Origin: RPQJ01 sp963744735 | Lineage (GTDB): Bacteria; Pseudomonadota; Gammaproteobacteria; Steroidobacterales; Steroidobacteraceae | DNA: 64,000 bases | NCBI GenBank assembly: GCA_963744735.1 | Contig: CAVUVH010000001.1 | Coordinates: 317,708 to 381,707, forward strand | Direction: 5' to 3' | Notes under the pieces: generated by a model | The model's database searches: none | Told to the model about the DNA's origin: nothing | Seen by the model: the letters and a program-made list of their open reading frames with translations, nothing else | Shown: in pieces, positions 48,006 through 56,670 of the stretch | Layout of the letters: every line of letters begins with the position of its first letter | Numbering within the stretch: position 1 is the stretch's first letter | Program-made: the position numbers and the translations under genes

Positions 48006-48065
48006 GGGCGACACACATCGACCACGCCGTCACCGTGTGCGAGTTGTGGCAGGATGCTGGGAGCG

Positions 48066-50388
48066 ATGTCCGGCCCCATAGTCCTGTACCTGCTGGTCGT
48101 GATCGGTTGCGGTGTTGCAGCGATGCCGACCTGCCGGCTCGCCTTCGGCGACGTGCGCCGGATACCGCTGGTGTCGGTAAGCATGACCTTTGGCGCGCCG
48201 TTGGCGCTGCTGCTGTTCTCGCTCATCGCGCGCATGATTCCGACGTACACGGTGGCGGTGCCCGTGACGCTGCTGTTGATGGCCGGGCTTTGGGCGTGGG
48301 GTCGATCGCAATGCAGCCGCGTGGCTGCGGGCCGGACGGATGCTGACACCATCGCCTGGGACGTGCGGGCCGACGTCCTCCTGCTCGGGACGTATGCCGT
48401 GGTCCTTGCCCTGCTCGTATACCTGCGCGCGGGGTGGCCGTCGCTCTTCTGGGTACACGACTACGCGCACGTAGGGTCCGAGAAGCTGTTCAATTTCTCG
48501 CTGATCCAGTCCTTCCTGTTCGGCGAGGGCTTCCCGCCCGAGAACCTCTGGCTGGCCGGCGAGCCGATCGACTACTACGTACTCCTGCAAGCGCTGCCCG
48601 GGCTCGTCGCGTGGGCGTGGCGGCTGCTGACCGGCGATCCGACGGCCGGCAGCGGACTGTTCGTCTTTTCCGACGCATTCCTGCTGCTGCTGGGCAGCTT
48701 TGCCCTGAGCGCATGGTCATGCGCGCTGCTTGCATCCGGCGACAATCGCCTGTCGCAGCGGCAGTAGGGTCGTTGGGATCGGGCTCGGTATCGGTGTACT
48801 GCTGTCGGTTCACGCCAAGGCCGTGTCCCTCGTGCTCGGTGCGCTGTTCGGCGGCACCGACCTCGGCTGGTGGGTGCTGGAGCGTGAAGTCGTCCCGTAC
48901 ACGTACTCCCAGTACCCGTTCTTCCTGCTGCTGCAGGGCGACCATCATGCATTCCAGCGCGTGTTTTTCCTGCAGGTGGCGCTGTATGGTGCCGTCGCTC
49001 TCTTGCTGTCCGCGACACGCCCACACTGGCCGCGGGTGCTGCTGGTGGGCGCTCTGGCGGCCGCCGTCCAACTGTCGCACAGCGGCAGCGTGCTGCTCGA
49101 CCTGGTCGTATTCGGTAGCGCGGCCCTGGCCCTCGCGGGCGTCCGCTGGTGGCGGCGCGAGCGGAAGTTGCTGCACGCGCTCCTGACCAACCTCGGCGCG
49201 ACCGCGGCAGTGGCCCTGGTGCTCTCGCTGCCCGCCGTGTGGCGCCACAACGCGCCCTCAATCCGCTGGCACTGGATCGATTCTGGCAGCGCGAGTCCGC
49301 TGCTCGAGTTCCTCGCGGCACAGGCCGGGCCACTGGTGTTTTTCGTGGCCGCCTGCGCGGCAGGACTGCTGTTCCTGCGCGCACGGGCACGCGCGGGCGA
49401 ACGACTCAAGTTCGACCGCTGGGCCTGGCTGATGCTCGCGACTGCAGCAGTGATGTTCGCGCGTGGGGCGTCCGGGCGCCGCGGTCGCGATTGCCTGCGC
49501 GCTGCTTGTTCTCGTCCTGGCACCCGGTCGTTCACCCGCCGGCGAGGATCGTACGCCACTGGTGATCCTGGCGGCGGCGGTGTTCGTCGTGTGGCTGTTA
49601 CCGGAATTCGTCGTGGGCGATTTCGCGCATCGGCAGGTCGTCGAGTGGAGGCGCTGGAATCTCACGATGCGCTTCTGGCTGGAGGGTCACTACCTGATAC
49701 CGTTCCTGGCGGTGACGGCGTTCGCACCCGCCCTGGGTGTCGCGCTCAACGATCGCAGGTACGTGCGCGCCCTGGCCGCCGCCGCCAGCGTCGTCGGTAC
49801 GCTCTGGCTGACGACGCACGCCTATGCGCTCGCCGACCGCCTCGCACGTACGCCAGATAGGCAGGGCTCGATTCGGGCGCATTCCTGCAGCGTGAATATC
49901 CCTGCGACGCCGCCATCGTCGACCATCTGCAACGCGTGCCGCAGCAAGTGCGCATCGGCGAACTCTGCGGCACTGCCGAGTTCATTCCGCAGATCCCGCT
50001 CGACTACGGCTGGGCGGGGCGGATCGCCGCCTTTTCTGGCCGGCCGGGTATCTGCGGCTGGAGCCGGCACGTGCGGCAGTTCTCGCCAAAGTTGCGCCAC
50101 GGCGCCGCCGCCGGCACGCCGACCTGGCAGCACTTCCGGGAATACGAACTGAACCTGTTGCAGGCATACCTCGCAGCCCAGCAGCAGGGGACCGCCGTGC
50201 AGGCGCGCGCGTCCCTCGACGGCCTGGGTGTGACGCACGTGGTGCTGGGCGCGCAGGAAAAGAACCTGTTTCCCGGGCTGACCGCCGCGAACATGGCGGC
50301 CGCGCTCGGGGGCACGGTGGAATTCACGGCGGGGCAGGGTTGTGCCGTGATTGCCCTTGGGGCTCCCCACGTAACCGAGCAGCCTTGA
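48066..50388 (+). CDS. Polytopic membrane protein, DUF2298 (YYY)-like, three or more frameshifts
   Basis: Net about 774 residues with many hydrophobic helices. Segments such as WVHDYAHVGSEKLFNFSLIQ, PPENLWLAGEPIDYYVLLQA and TYSQYPFFLLLQGDHHAFQR match the DUF2298/YYY membrane protein family, which is related to integral-membrane glycosyltransferases. The C-terminal soluble part (IGELCGTAEFIPQIPLDYGW, GVTHVVLGAQEKNLF) is periplasmic. Frame changes near 48755, 49470 and 49880. Starts at MSGPIVLYLLVVIG (ATG 48066; 48054 also possible). Upstream of GtrA/GtrB-like genes, consistent with an envelope glycosylation role. Confidence 0.8.
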
Positions 50389-50426
50389 GCCTCCACGGGC
50401 GCCGCGCGGCGCGTGCGTACGGGCGT

Positions 50427-50810
50427 TCAGTCGGCGAACGTCCAGTGCCGGTTCGCGATGAAATTCCAGGCGAGGACCGCCATGGTCGCAACTGCCTGGG
50501 CGATGAGGTAGTACGCTCCTGCTCCGTACAGCAGCGCGACGATGCCCGTGTTGATGGCGGCTCCGGCGGTTGCGACCACGGCGAACCGGGGGAGTGCCGA
50601 CCCGTGCGGCCGGTCACTGGCGAACACGAACCATCGGGCAAGCAGGTAGTTCACCAGTGCACCTGCGCAGAATCCGGCAAGCGCACCTGCGACGATCGGC
50701 AAGTCGAGGACTTCGACCCAGAGTATGAGCGTGGCGTAGTGGAAAACCGTCCCGACCGCGCCGGCTCCGGCAAACTTGAGGAATTGAACGAGCGTCCCGT
50801 GCATCATCGA
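50427..50810 (-). CDS. GtrA-like membrane protein
   Basis: 127 residues with four hydrophobic helices and the GtrA motifs FLKFAGAGAVGTVFHYATLI, GALVNYLLARWFVFAS and the C-terminal AWNFIANRHWTFAD. GtrA-type proteins are thought to flip undecaprenyl-linked or dolichyl-linked sugars. Divergent from the GtrB-like glycosyltransferase, 65 bases between starts, so the pair probably works together. Confidence 0.93.
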   Translation of the reverse strand, partial: SMMHGTLVQFLKFAGAGAVGTVFHYATLILWVEVLDLPIVAGALAGFCAGALVNYLLARWFVFASDRPHGSALPRFAVVATAGAAINTGIVALLYGAGAYYLIAQAVATMAVLAWNFIANRHWTFAD

Positions 50811-50875
50811 GCCTTGGCGGCCGTTCGGCAGCGTGCCGGAAGCCGCCCGTCCCCCGGATCGAGCGAGGTCTGAAA

Positions 50876-51874
50876 ATGAACAGTGCAACCGTGCCCCCCG
50901 AGCGGCCTCGACCGCGGCGCGTCAGCATCGTCACGCCTTTCTATAACGAAGCCGGCATGGTCGCAATCTTCTTCGCCCGGCTCGGCGAAGTATTGCGTCC
51001 GCTCAGCCGGGAGCTCGAGTTCGAGTTCGTGTGCGTGAACGACGGCAGCAGCGATGCAACGCTGGGCGAACTGCTGGCGGCACGGCCACCTTTCGGCAAG
51101 GTCCTCGTCGTCGACCTGTCGCGCAACTTCGGCAAGGAAGCAGCGCTGTCTGCGGGCATCGACTACGCGACCGGCGACGCGATCATTCCGATGGATGCCG
51201 ATCTGCAGGATCCGCCGGAGCTGGTCCCCCGGATGATCGCCCGCTGGCTCGACGGTGTCCCGGTGGTGCTTGCGGTGCGCGAGAGCCGGGCCTCCGATGG
51301 ATGGCTCAAGCGTTCGACATCGGCCGCGTTCTACGCGGTGCACAACCACCTTGCGGACACGCCCCTCCCGCCGAATGCGGGCGACTTCCGCCTGATCGAC
51401 CGCACCGTGGCCGACGTGGTGCGTGCGTTGCCTGAGCGCCAGCGCTTCATGAAGGGCCTGCTGAGCTGGCCGGGTTTTCCGTCCGAGGTCCTTACGTACA
51501 CACGCCCGCCCCGTGCCCACGGCAAGACGAAATGGAACTACGCGAGGCTCATGAGTCTCGCGATGGAGGGCATCACCAGCTTCTCGACCGCGCCGCTGCG
51601 CGCCTCGACGGTGATCGGTGTCGTCTTCGCGTTCATCTCGATCATCTATGGTGGCGTCATCCTGGTCCGCACCCTGGTCTACGGCGTGGACATGCCCGGC
51701 TATGCGTCCTTGTTCGTCGCCGTCGTCTTCATCGGGGGGGTGCAGCTGCTGAGCATCGGCATCCTCGGTGAGTATGTGGGCCGCATCTACATGGAATCGA
51801 AGGGGCGCCCGGTGTACGTGGTGCGCGCAGTCTCGGAACGCCCCGATGGCCCCGGGGCGTCGACGAGCCCCTGA
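50876..51874 (+). CDS. GT2 family glycosyltransferase (GtrB/polyprenol-phosphate sugar synthase-like)
   Basis: 332 residues. The GT-A domain has SIVTPFYNEAGM, CVNDGSSDATL, and the metal-binding MDADLQDPPEL, then GKTKWNYARLMSLAMEGITS. Two C-terminal membrane helices (STVIGVVFAFISIIYGGVIL; SLFVAVVFIGGVQLLSIGIL) and EYVGRIYMESKGRP complete the GtrB/YfdH pattern. It makes polyprenyl-phosphate-linked sugar at the inner membrane for transfer by a partner such as the DUF2298-like protein. Intact. Confidence 0.94.
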   Translation: MNSATVPPERPRPRRVSIVTPFYNEAGMVAIFFARLGEVLRPLSRELEFEFVCVNDGSSDATLGELLAARPPFGKVLVVDLSRNFGKEAALSAGIDYATGDAIIPMDADLQDPPELVPRMIARWLDGVPVVLAVRESRASDGWLKRSTSAAFYAVHNHLADTPLPPNAGDFRLIDRTVADVVRALPERQRFMKGLLSWPGFPSEVLTYTRPPRAHGKTKWNYARLMSLAMEGITSFSTAPLRASTVIGVVFAFISIIYGGVILVRTLVYGVDMPGYASLFVAVVFIGGVQLLSIGILGEYVGRIYMESKGRPVYVVRAVSERPDGPGASTSP

Positions 51875-51934
51875 GCATGCACGCCGGATGAACCAGACCG
51901 ATACTTACTCTACCGGTCAGGTCAGGCCGGTGAT

Positions 51935-51963
51935 TTGCTGGCGGTCAGGAACCTGCATAGAAT
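51935..51963 (+). promoter_or_regulatory. Promoter of tRNA-Gly
   Basis: TTGCTG (51935-51940) and TAGAAT (51958-51963) with an exact 17-base spacer; transcription would begin about five bases before the tRNA. Confidence 0.8.
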
Positions 51964-51975
51964 CCGGATCGGCCA

Positions 51976-52049
51976 GCGGGTGTAGTTCAATGGTAGAACT
52001 GTAGCTTCCCAAGCTACTAACGTGGGTTCGATTCCCATCACCCGCTCCA
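51976..52049 (+). tRNA. tRNA-Gly (anticodon CCC)
   Basis: 74 nucleotides including encoded CCA. Acceptor stem GCGGGTG (51976-51982) pairs with CACCCGC (52039-52045), discriminator T, CCA 52047-52049. D arm has TAGTTCAATGGTA; anticodon stem GTAGC/GCTAC holds the loop TTCCCAA, anticodon CCC; T arm has GGTTCGATTCC. Decodes GGG. A perfect fold. Confidence 0.97.
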
Positions 52050-52172
52050 CTTTCCCGCCAAAACGGATCACGCTTATCGAAGCGGACATTTGCGACCGCG
52101 TACTATCGGCCACAAGCAGTCGTACGAGGGGCGTGCCAACTTCAGTCGCTGCTCGAGAATCCCGGCGCGTTC

Positions 52173-52880
52173 TCAGCCGGAATCCGCGACGTCACGCAGT
52201 CGCGCAGGGTCGTTCACGGTCAGCGACCTGTAGTCGAGGGTCACGAGTCGACGGCTCGAGAACTCTCGCACGACCCGACTGAACGTATTCCTGGAGACGT
52301 TGCTCAGCATCGCGAGCTCGGTCTGCGAAGCCGGAATCTCGGACGGCAGGTCGGCATCCGTAGCCGACGCCGAACGCCGGCCGGCCAGGCGCAGCAGGAC
52401 GGCCGCGCAACGCGCCGAGGCATCGCGGATCAGCAGGTCGGCAGCGATCTGCATGGCGAGGTCCATGCTGTAGATCGGTTCGCGCCCGAGCTCGACGGAC
52501 CACTCCGGGCGACGTCGAAGCAGTGCCCGCAGCTCGTCGCCCGGAACGCGCAGGAGGTTCACGTCGGTTCTCGCGACGGCGGTGACGACACGACTCCGCT
52601 CGAGAAGCACTGGCACGATGCCGAACCAATCTCCGGGCCGCAGCATGTGCAGCAGCACCGCATCCGGATGGGTGAACTTGCTCTGCACGGTGACCACACC
52701 GGAGCTGATACCGAAGACGTCCTGCCCGACGTCGTCCGCCTGATAGATCACGCTGCCGGCTGCGTAGAACTTCGGGCGCCCCAGCGCGAGGAACTCGCGC
52801 CTGAAGCGCGGCGTGCAGTCCGCGAACCACCCACGGATCGGGAAGCAGGATTCGACGGTCGCACCGCTGGACTTGGTCAT
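52173..52880 (-). CDS. Crp/Fnr family transcriptional regulator
   Basis: 235 residues: an N-terminal cyclic-nucleotide-type beta barrel (FYAAGSVIYQADDVGQDVFG, VTVQSKFTHPDAVLLHMLRP, GDWFGIVPVLLERSRVVTAV) and a C-terminal winged helix with recognition helix SQTELAMLSNVSRNTFSRVV. The four Cys of an Fnr iron-sulphur sensor are not seen, so it is a Crp-like or NO/redox-independent member with unknown ligand. Divergent from the metallo-hydrolase gene, 112 bases between starts; likely its regulator. Confidence 0.92.
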   Translation of the reverse strand: MTKSSGATVESCFPIRGWFADCTPRFRREFLALGRPKFYAAGSVIYQADDVGQDVFGISSGVVTVQSKFTHPDAVLLHMLRPGDWFGIVPVLLERSRVVTAVARTDVNLLRVPGDELRALLRRRPEWSVELGREPIYSMDLAMQIAADLLIRDASARCAAVLLRLAGRRSASATDADLPSEIPASQTELAMLSNVSRNTFSRVVREFSSRRLVTLDYRSLTVNDPARLRDVADSG

Positions 52881-52903
52881 ATCGATAGCGACTGTACCAT
52901 TTT

Positions 52904-52916
52904 GTGCAAAGTGCAC
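52904..52916. promoter_or_regulatory. Possible operator for the Crp/Fnr-like regulator
   Basis: GTGCA (52904-52908) AAG TGCAC (52912-52916) is a short inverted repeat in the intergenic region between the regulator and the metallo-hydrolase gene. It is shorter than the classic TGTGA-N6-TCACA, so this is a weak assignment. Confidence 0.3.
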
Positions 52917-52992
52917 CCCGGGGCCGTGGTATCTGGCTGCCGTGAGAGCGCGCATTGACGCGTCGCGTGTGCCGAACCCCGAAGGACCAGCC

Positions 52993-54879
52993 ATGACCAA
53001 CCGTATTCTCTTGATCCTGGCCTGTGCATCAACTGCATTGGCACCGTCGCTCGCCGCCCGCGCCCAGTCGACGGACCGCGCCGCCGCACAACCGGCGGCA
53101 TCCTGGAGCAGCCGGTCGCTGACCATGGAGACGGTCACCGGTCCTAACGGAGTCATCACGACCGACACAGCGCTCACCGCCAACGCGCGAATGGGCATTA
53201 CGGATTCGAAAGTCGCCGAGCAGGTCGCCCCAGGCGTGTACGCCCTGCGCGGCTGGGGCATCGCGCACAGCTTCGCCATCGAAGCGCCGAACGGATGGAT
53301 CATCGTCGACACCGGCGATTCCACCCGCGCCGCGGCCGAAATGCGCGAGACGCTCGAGCAGACGCTCGGCCACAAGATCAAGGTGGCCGCGATCCTGCTC
53401 ACGCACTGGCACTACGCCGACGGCACCGGTGCGTGGCTGGACGACGGCACGGAGATCTGGGGACATGAATACCTGGACCGCAACCGCAGTGCCTCCGGCG
53501 GGGTCAACGTCCTGGGCGGCGTCACCCAGTCACGGGCGATCGCGCAGTTCGGCGTCTTTCATCCCACGACGGGTCCCGACGCATTCCCGAACGCGATGAG
53601 TTTCACGCCAGAGAAGTTCCTGGCCGTGTCGAGCTACCAACCGCCGACGAAGCTCTTCCCGGACGGCAAGGTCGTCGACGTCGTGATCGCCGGCGAGCCG
53701 GTCCAGGTCGCGCCAGCTCGCACGGACACGACGGACAGCGTCGCGTTCTATTTCCCGCAGCGGCGCCTGCTCGTGACCAACTTCCTGGTGATCGACACCA
53801 TCTTCAACATCTACACGCTGCGCGGCGGCACGTATCGAAATCCCGAGATCCTGGTCAATGACGCCCGCTGGGTCGAGTCCAAGAACGCGGAGATCCTGCT
53901 GGACATCCACGGGCCGACGCACAAGGGCGAGAAGGCCGTGCGGGAGGCGGTCGAGCGCTCCGTCGACTCGGTGCAGATCATCCACGACCAGACGCTGCGC
54001 CTGATCGCCAGCGGCCTCGGCCCCCGGGAGGCGGCCGAGACGCTGTACATGCCGCGCCGCCTGCGCGAAGGGCGCGAGGCGTACGGGCAGGTCGAGAGTC
54101 ACGTTCGGCAGGTCTACAACGGCAACCTCGGCTGGTTCGACGGCGACGTCTACCAGATCAATCCGCTGTCGGTCCGGGAAGAAGCGGAACGCACGGTGCA
54201 GGCGATGGGCGGCCGCGCCGCGGTGCAGAAGATGGCCACGCAGGCGGTCGCCGACGGCGGGTTCGCCGGCTGGCGCTGGGGGCTCAAGCTCACCTCGCTG
54301 CTGCTGACGCTGGACCCCGCCGATGCGGCGGCCCAAAAGACGCGCGCGACGGCCGCCCGCGCCCTCGGTCAGCGCACTGACTCCGCCAACGCGCGGGGCT
54401 TCTACATCACCGAGGCGCTGCAGATGGAGGGTAAGCTTCTGATGCAGGGGCAGCCGGTCACGCTGGATGCGATCCGGACGTTCCTGAATACGCCGCGCGC
54501 CGACCAGTTGGCGCGCGCCTCCCTCGACCAGAACCTGCAGTTCGTCCGCTACCTCGTCGATCCGCGCAAGGCCGAGGGCCAGCGTCTCGTCTTCACTATC
54601 GCAGCCGAGGGCGATCCGCAGATCAGGCAGGTCGAATTGCGCAACAGCGTACTCGTGATCTCCCCGGTCGCCTCCCGGGGCGCTCGTCACGTCGACGTGA
54701 CGCGGAGCGAGTTGGCCGACTTCGTGCTCGGCAAGGGCGCCCCGGCGAGGGGCGGCGACGCGCTGGCCGAACTGGATCGCGTGCTGGATCGAAGCCGGAT
54801 GCTGCCTCCATCGACGGCCACGCCGGCGCTGCTCGGTGCGAAAGGTGACCTGAAATACAACGATGGTCTGGAGCACTGA
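52993..54879 (+). CDS. Secreted alkylsulfatase-like metallo-beta-lactamase-fold hydrolase
   Basis: 628 residues with a signal peptide ending LAARAQ. The MBL domain starts near residue 80 (VYALRGWGIAHSFAIEAPNG) with the metal-binding segment ILLTHWHYADGTGAWLD, holding His138, His140 and Asp143. The canonical HxHxDH is altered to HxHxxDG. Later segments include NFLVIDTIFNIYTLRGGTYR, DIHGPTHKGEKAVREAVERS, an alkylsulfatase-type helical dimerisation domain (SVDSVQIIHDQTLRLIASGL, VRQVYNGNLGWFDGDVYQIN) and a C-terminal SCP2-like region. Best family fit: SDS/alkyl-sulfatase class. Intact; likely controlled by the divergent regulator. Confidence 0.88.
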   Translation: MTNRILLILACASTALAPSLAARAQSTDRAAAQPAASWSSRSLTMETVTGPNGVITTDTALTANARMGITDSKVAEQVAPGVYALRGWGIAHSFAIEAPNGWIIVDTGDSTRAAAEMRETLEQTLGHKIKVAAILLTHWHYADGTGAWLDDGTEIWGHEYLDRNRSASGGVNVLGGVTQSRAIAQFGVFHPTTGPDAFPNAMSFTPEKFLAVSSYQPPTKLFPDGKVVDVVIAGEPVQVAPARTDTTDSVAFYFPQRRLLVTNFLVIDTIFNIYTLRGGTYRNPEILVNDARWVESKNAEILLDIHGPTHKGEKAVREAVERSVDSVQIIHDQTLRLIASGLGPREAAETLYMPRRLREGREAYGQVESHVRQVYNGNLGWFDGDVYQINPLSVREEAERTVQAMGGRAAVQKMATQAVADGGFAGWRWGLKLTSLLLTLDPADAAAQKTRATAARALGQRTDSANARGFYITEALQMEGKLLMQGQPVTLDAIRTFLNTPRADQLARASLDQNLQFVRYLVDPRKAEGQRLVFTIAAEGDPQIRQVELRNSVLVISPVASRGARHVDVTRSELADFVLGKGAPARGGDALAELDRVLDRSRMLPPSTATPALLGAKGDLKYNDGLEH

Positions 54880-54958
54880 CCGCGCTTCGTACGTGTGCGC
54901 CAGTGACGGTGGTCGCGGAGTCCGGTGCAGTCAGTCGCAAACCATCAGAGGATCGATC

Positions 54959-56283
54959 ATGACCGATGTACGCAGGGCAGTTCGGGCAGGCTCAGCGACG
55001 GCTGCATTCGCGGCGACAGCCCTCATCGCCAGCACCGCCCAGGCCGGCGGGCTGCTGCTCTACGAGTTCGGCACGGCCGAGCCAGGACTCGCCGCGGCCG
55101 GCTATGCCGCGCGTGCGCAGGATGCATCGACGGCGTTCACGAACCCGGCCGGCATGACGCGCCTCGACGGCACGCAAGTGCTCGTGGGCGGCCAGCTGAT
55201 GTGGCTGAACACGCAGTTCTCGGTCGATGGCGACACCTCGCCCGGCCTGGGCAGCGGCGACGGCGGCCGCGCGTTCGGCTCGAACGGTTACGTCCCGGGC
55301 GGCGGCGCCTTCCTGACGCATCGCGTGTCGCCCGATCTCGCGCTGGGCTTCGCCGTGGCGGGCAACTTCGGCTCCATGCTGGACTACGAAGACGACTGGG
55401 TGGGTCGCTACCGCGTGCAGGACGCCGACCTCGTCGGCGTATCCGTCATGCCGTCGATCGCGTATCGCGTGAACGACAAGCTGTCGCTCGGCGCGGGCAT
55501 CAACGGCATGTACGGCATGTTCGACCAGAAGGTCGCGATCAACAACGCGGTGCCGTCGCTGGGCGACGGTCGCCTCGAGATCGACGACAACACCTGGGGC
55601 TGGGGCGGCAATGTCGGCGTGCTGTACGAGCCGACGCCGGGCACGCGCCTCGGGCTCACGTACACGTCGGAGATCGACCTCGATTTCAGCGGCCCGTGCG
55701 AAGTTCTCGGGGATCGGGCCGATCCTGACCGCACTGCTGCAGTCGCGCGGCCTGCTCGATGCGCGCGTGGATGTCGGCGCCAAGGTGCCGCAGCAGGTGA
55801 TGGGGAGCGTGTACACGCGAGATCAACGACCGCTGGGCCCTGATGGGCAACGTCGGCTGGCAGGACTGGTCGGAGTTCGGCGAGGTCGAGATCGGCATCG
55901 ACAACACGCAGAACCCGCTCAGCCTCACCAACCCGCTGTCGTTCGACGACACCTGGCACGTCGCGGTGGGCGCGCAGTACCGCCCGAACGATCAGTGGAA
56001 AGTGAACGTCGGCCTCGCCTACGACTCGGGGTTCCAGGACGGCAACGACGTCTCGCCGCTGTTCCCGGTCAATTCCGCGTGGCGGCTTGGCGCCGGCGGC
56101 GAAAAGCAGGCCAGCGAATCATTCAAGTGGGGATTCACGACGGAGCTGCTCTACGGCGGCAACATCGACGTGGACAAGCGCAGCACACTGCCCCCGGTGC
56201 TCGGCGGGCGCGGCAACCTGGTGGGGTCGTACGACCAGACGCTGTCCGTCGTGCTGACCGTGTACGGCAACTGGGCCCTGTGA
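54959..56283 (+). CDS. Outer-membrane long-chain fatty acid transporter FadL/OmpP1-like, two frameshifts
   Basis: About 441 residues. Signal peptide ends STAQA, and the mature N-terminus (GGLLLYEFGTAEPGLAAAGY) with DASTAFTNPAGM is the FadL hallmark plug. Many amphipathic beta strands follow; the frame changes near 55690 (FSGPVKFSGIGPILTALLQS) and near 55815 (REINDRWALMGNVGWQDWSE), then NPLSLTNPLSFDDTWHVAVG to the final aromatic-ended strand VVLTVYGNWAL. A beta-barrel porin for hydrophobic compounds; fits the adjacent alkylsulfatase-like and monooxygenase genes as an uptake step. Confidence 0.88.
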
Positions 56284-56670
56284 CCGGGCGACACCCGGCC
56301 GCTCAGGTTGAACGTTGAGCGTCGGCTTTGCAGCGTGACGAACTTCTGCTTCGGGTCGTTTTTCACCGTTGACCGTCCATCCCATTGCTATCGGAACGCG
56401 GGTTGACGGGCAGACGCAGGCTGAGCCTGTTACTCGATCCGTCCCTGGATCTCGCCCTTCGGCCTCGCCTGCGGCGGTTCAGCCAACGATCAGGTATTGA
56501 ACGTCCAGACTGTGCAGTAGCGGTCATCTCGGGAGTGCGTCGACTAATCAGCAACTCGTTCCGGCGATTTCCGTCGCGTCGGGCTTCACCGAAGCCGACG
56601 CCTCGGACGCGCTTTGGCGCGGATGCTGCGATCCGCCTGCTAGTAGAGGCAACGTCCGCGCGACCGTCCT
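56284..56670. other. Non-coding low-GC stretch between fadL-like gene and monooxygenase
   Basis: No convincing ORF in either direction. GC is lower than in surrounding genes; a 60-base line at 56341 has 31 G+C. Two segments begin TTGAACGT (56308, 56497) and the text around TTCGGGTCGTTTTTC resembles degenerate interspersed repeats seen in proteobacterial intergenic DNA, without a full repeat in this window. No hairpin terminator recognised. Confidence 0.55.
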
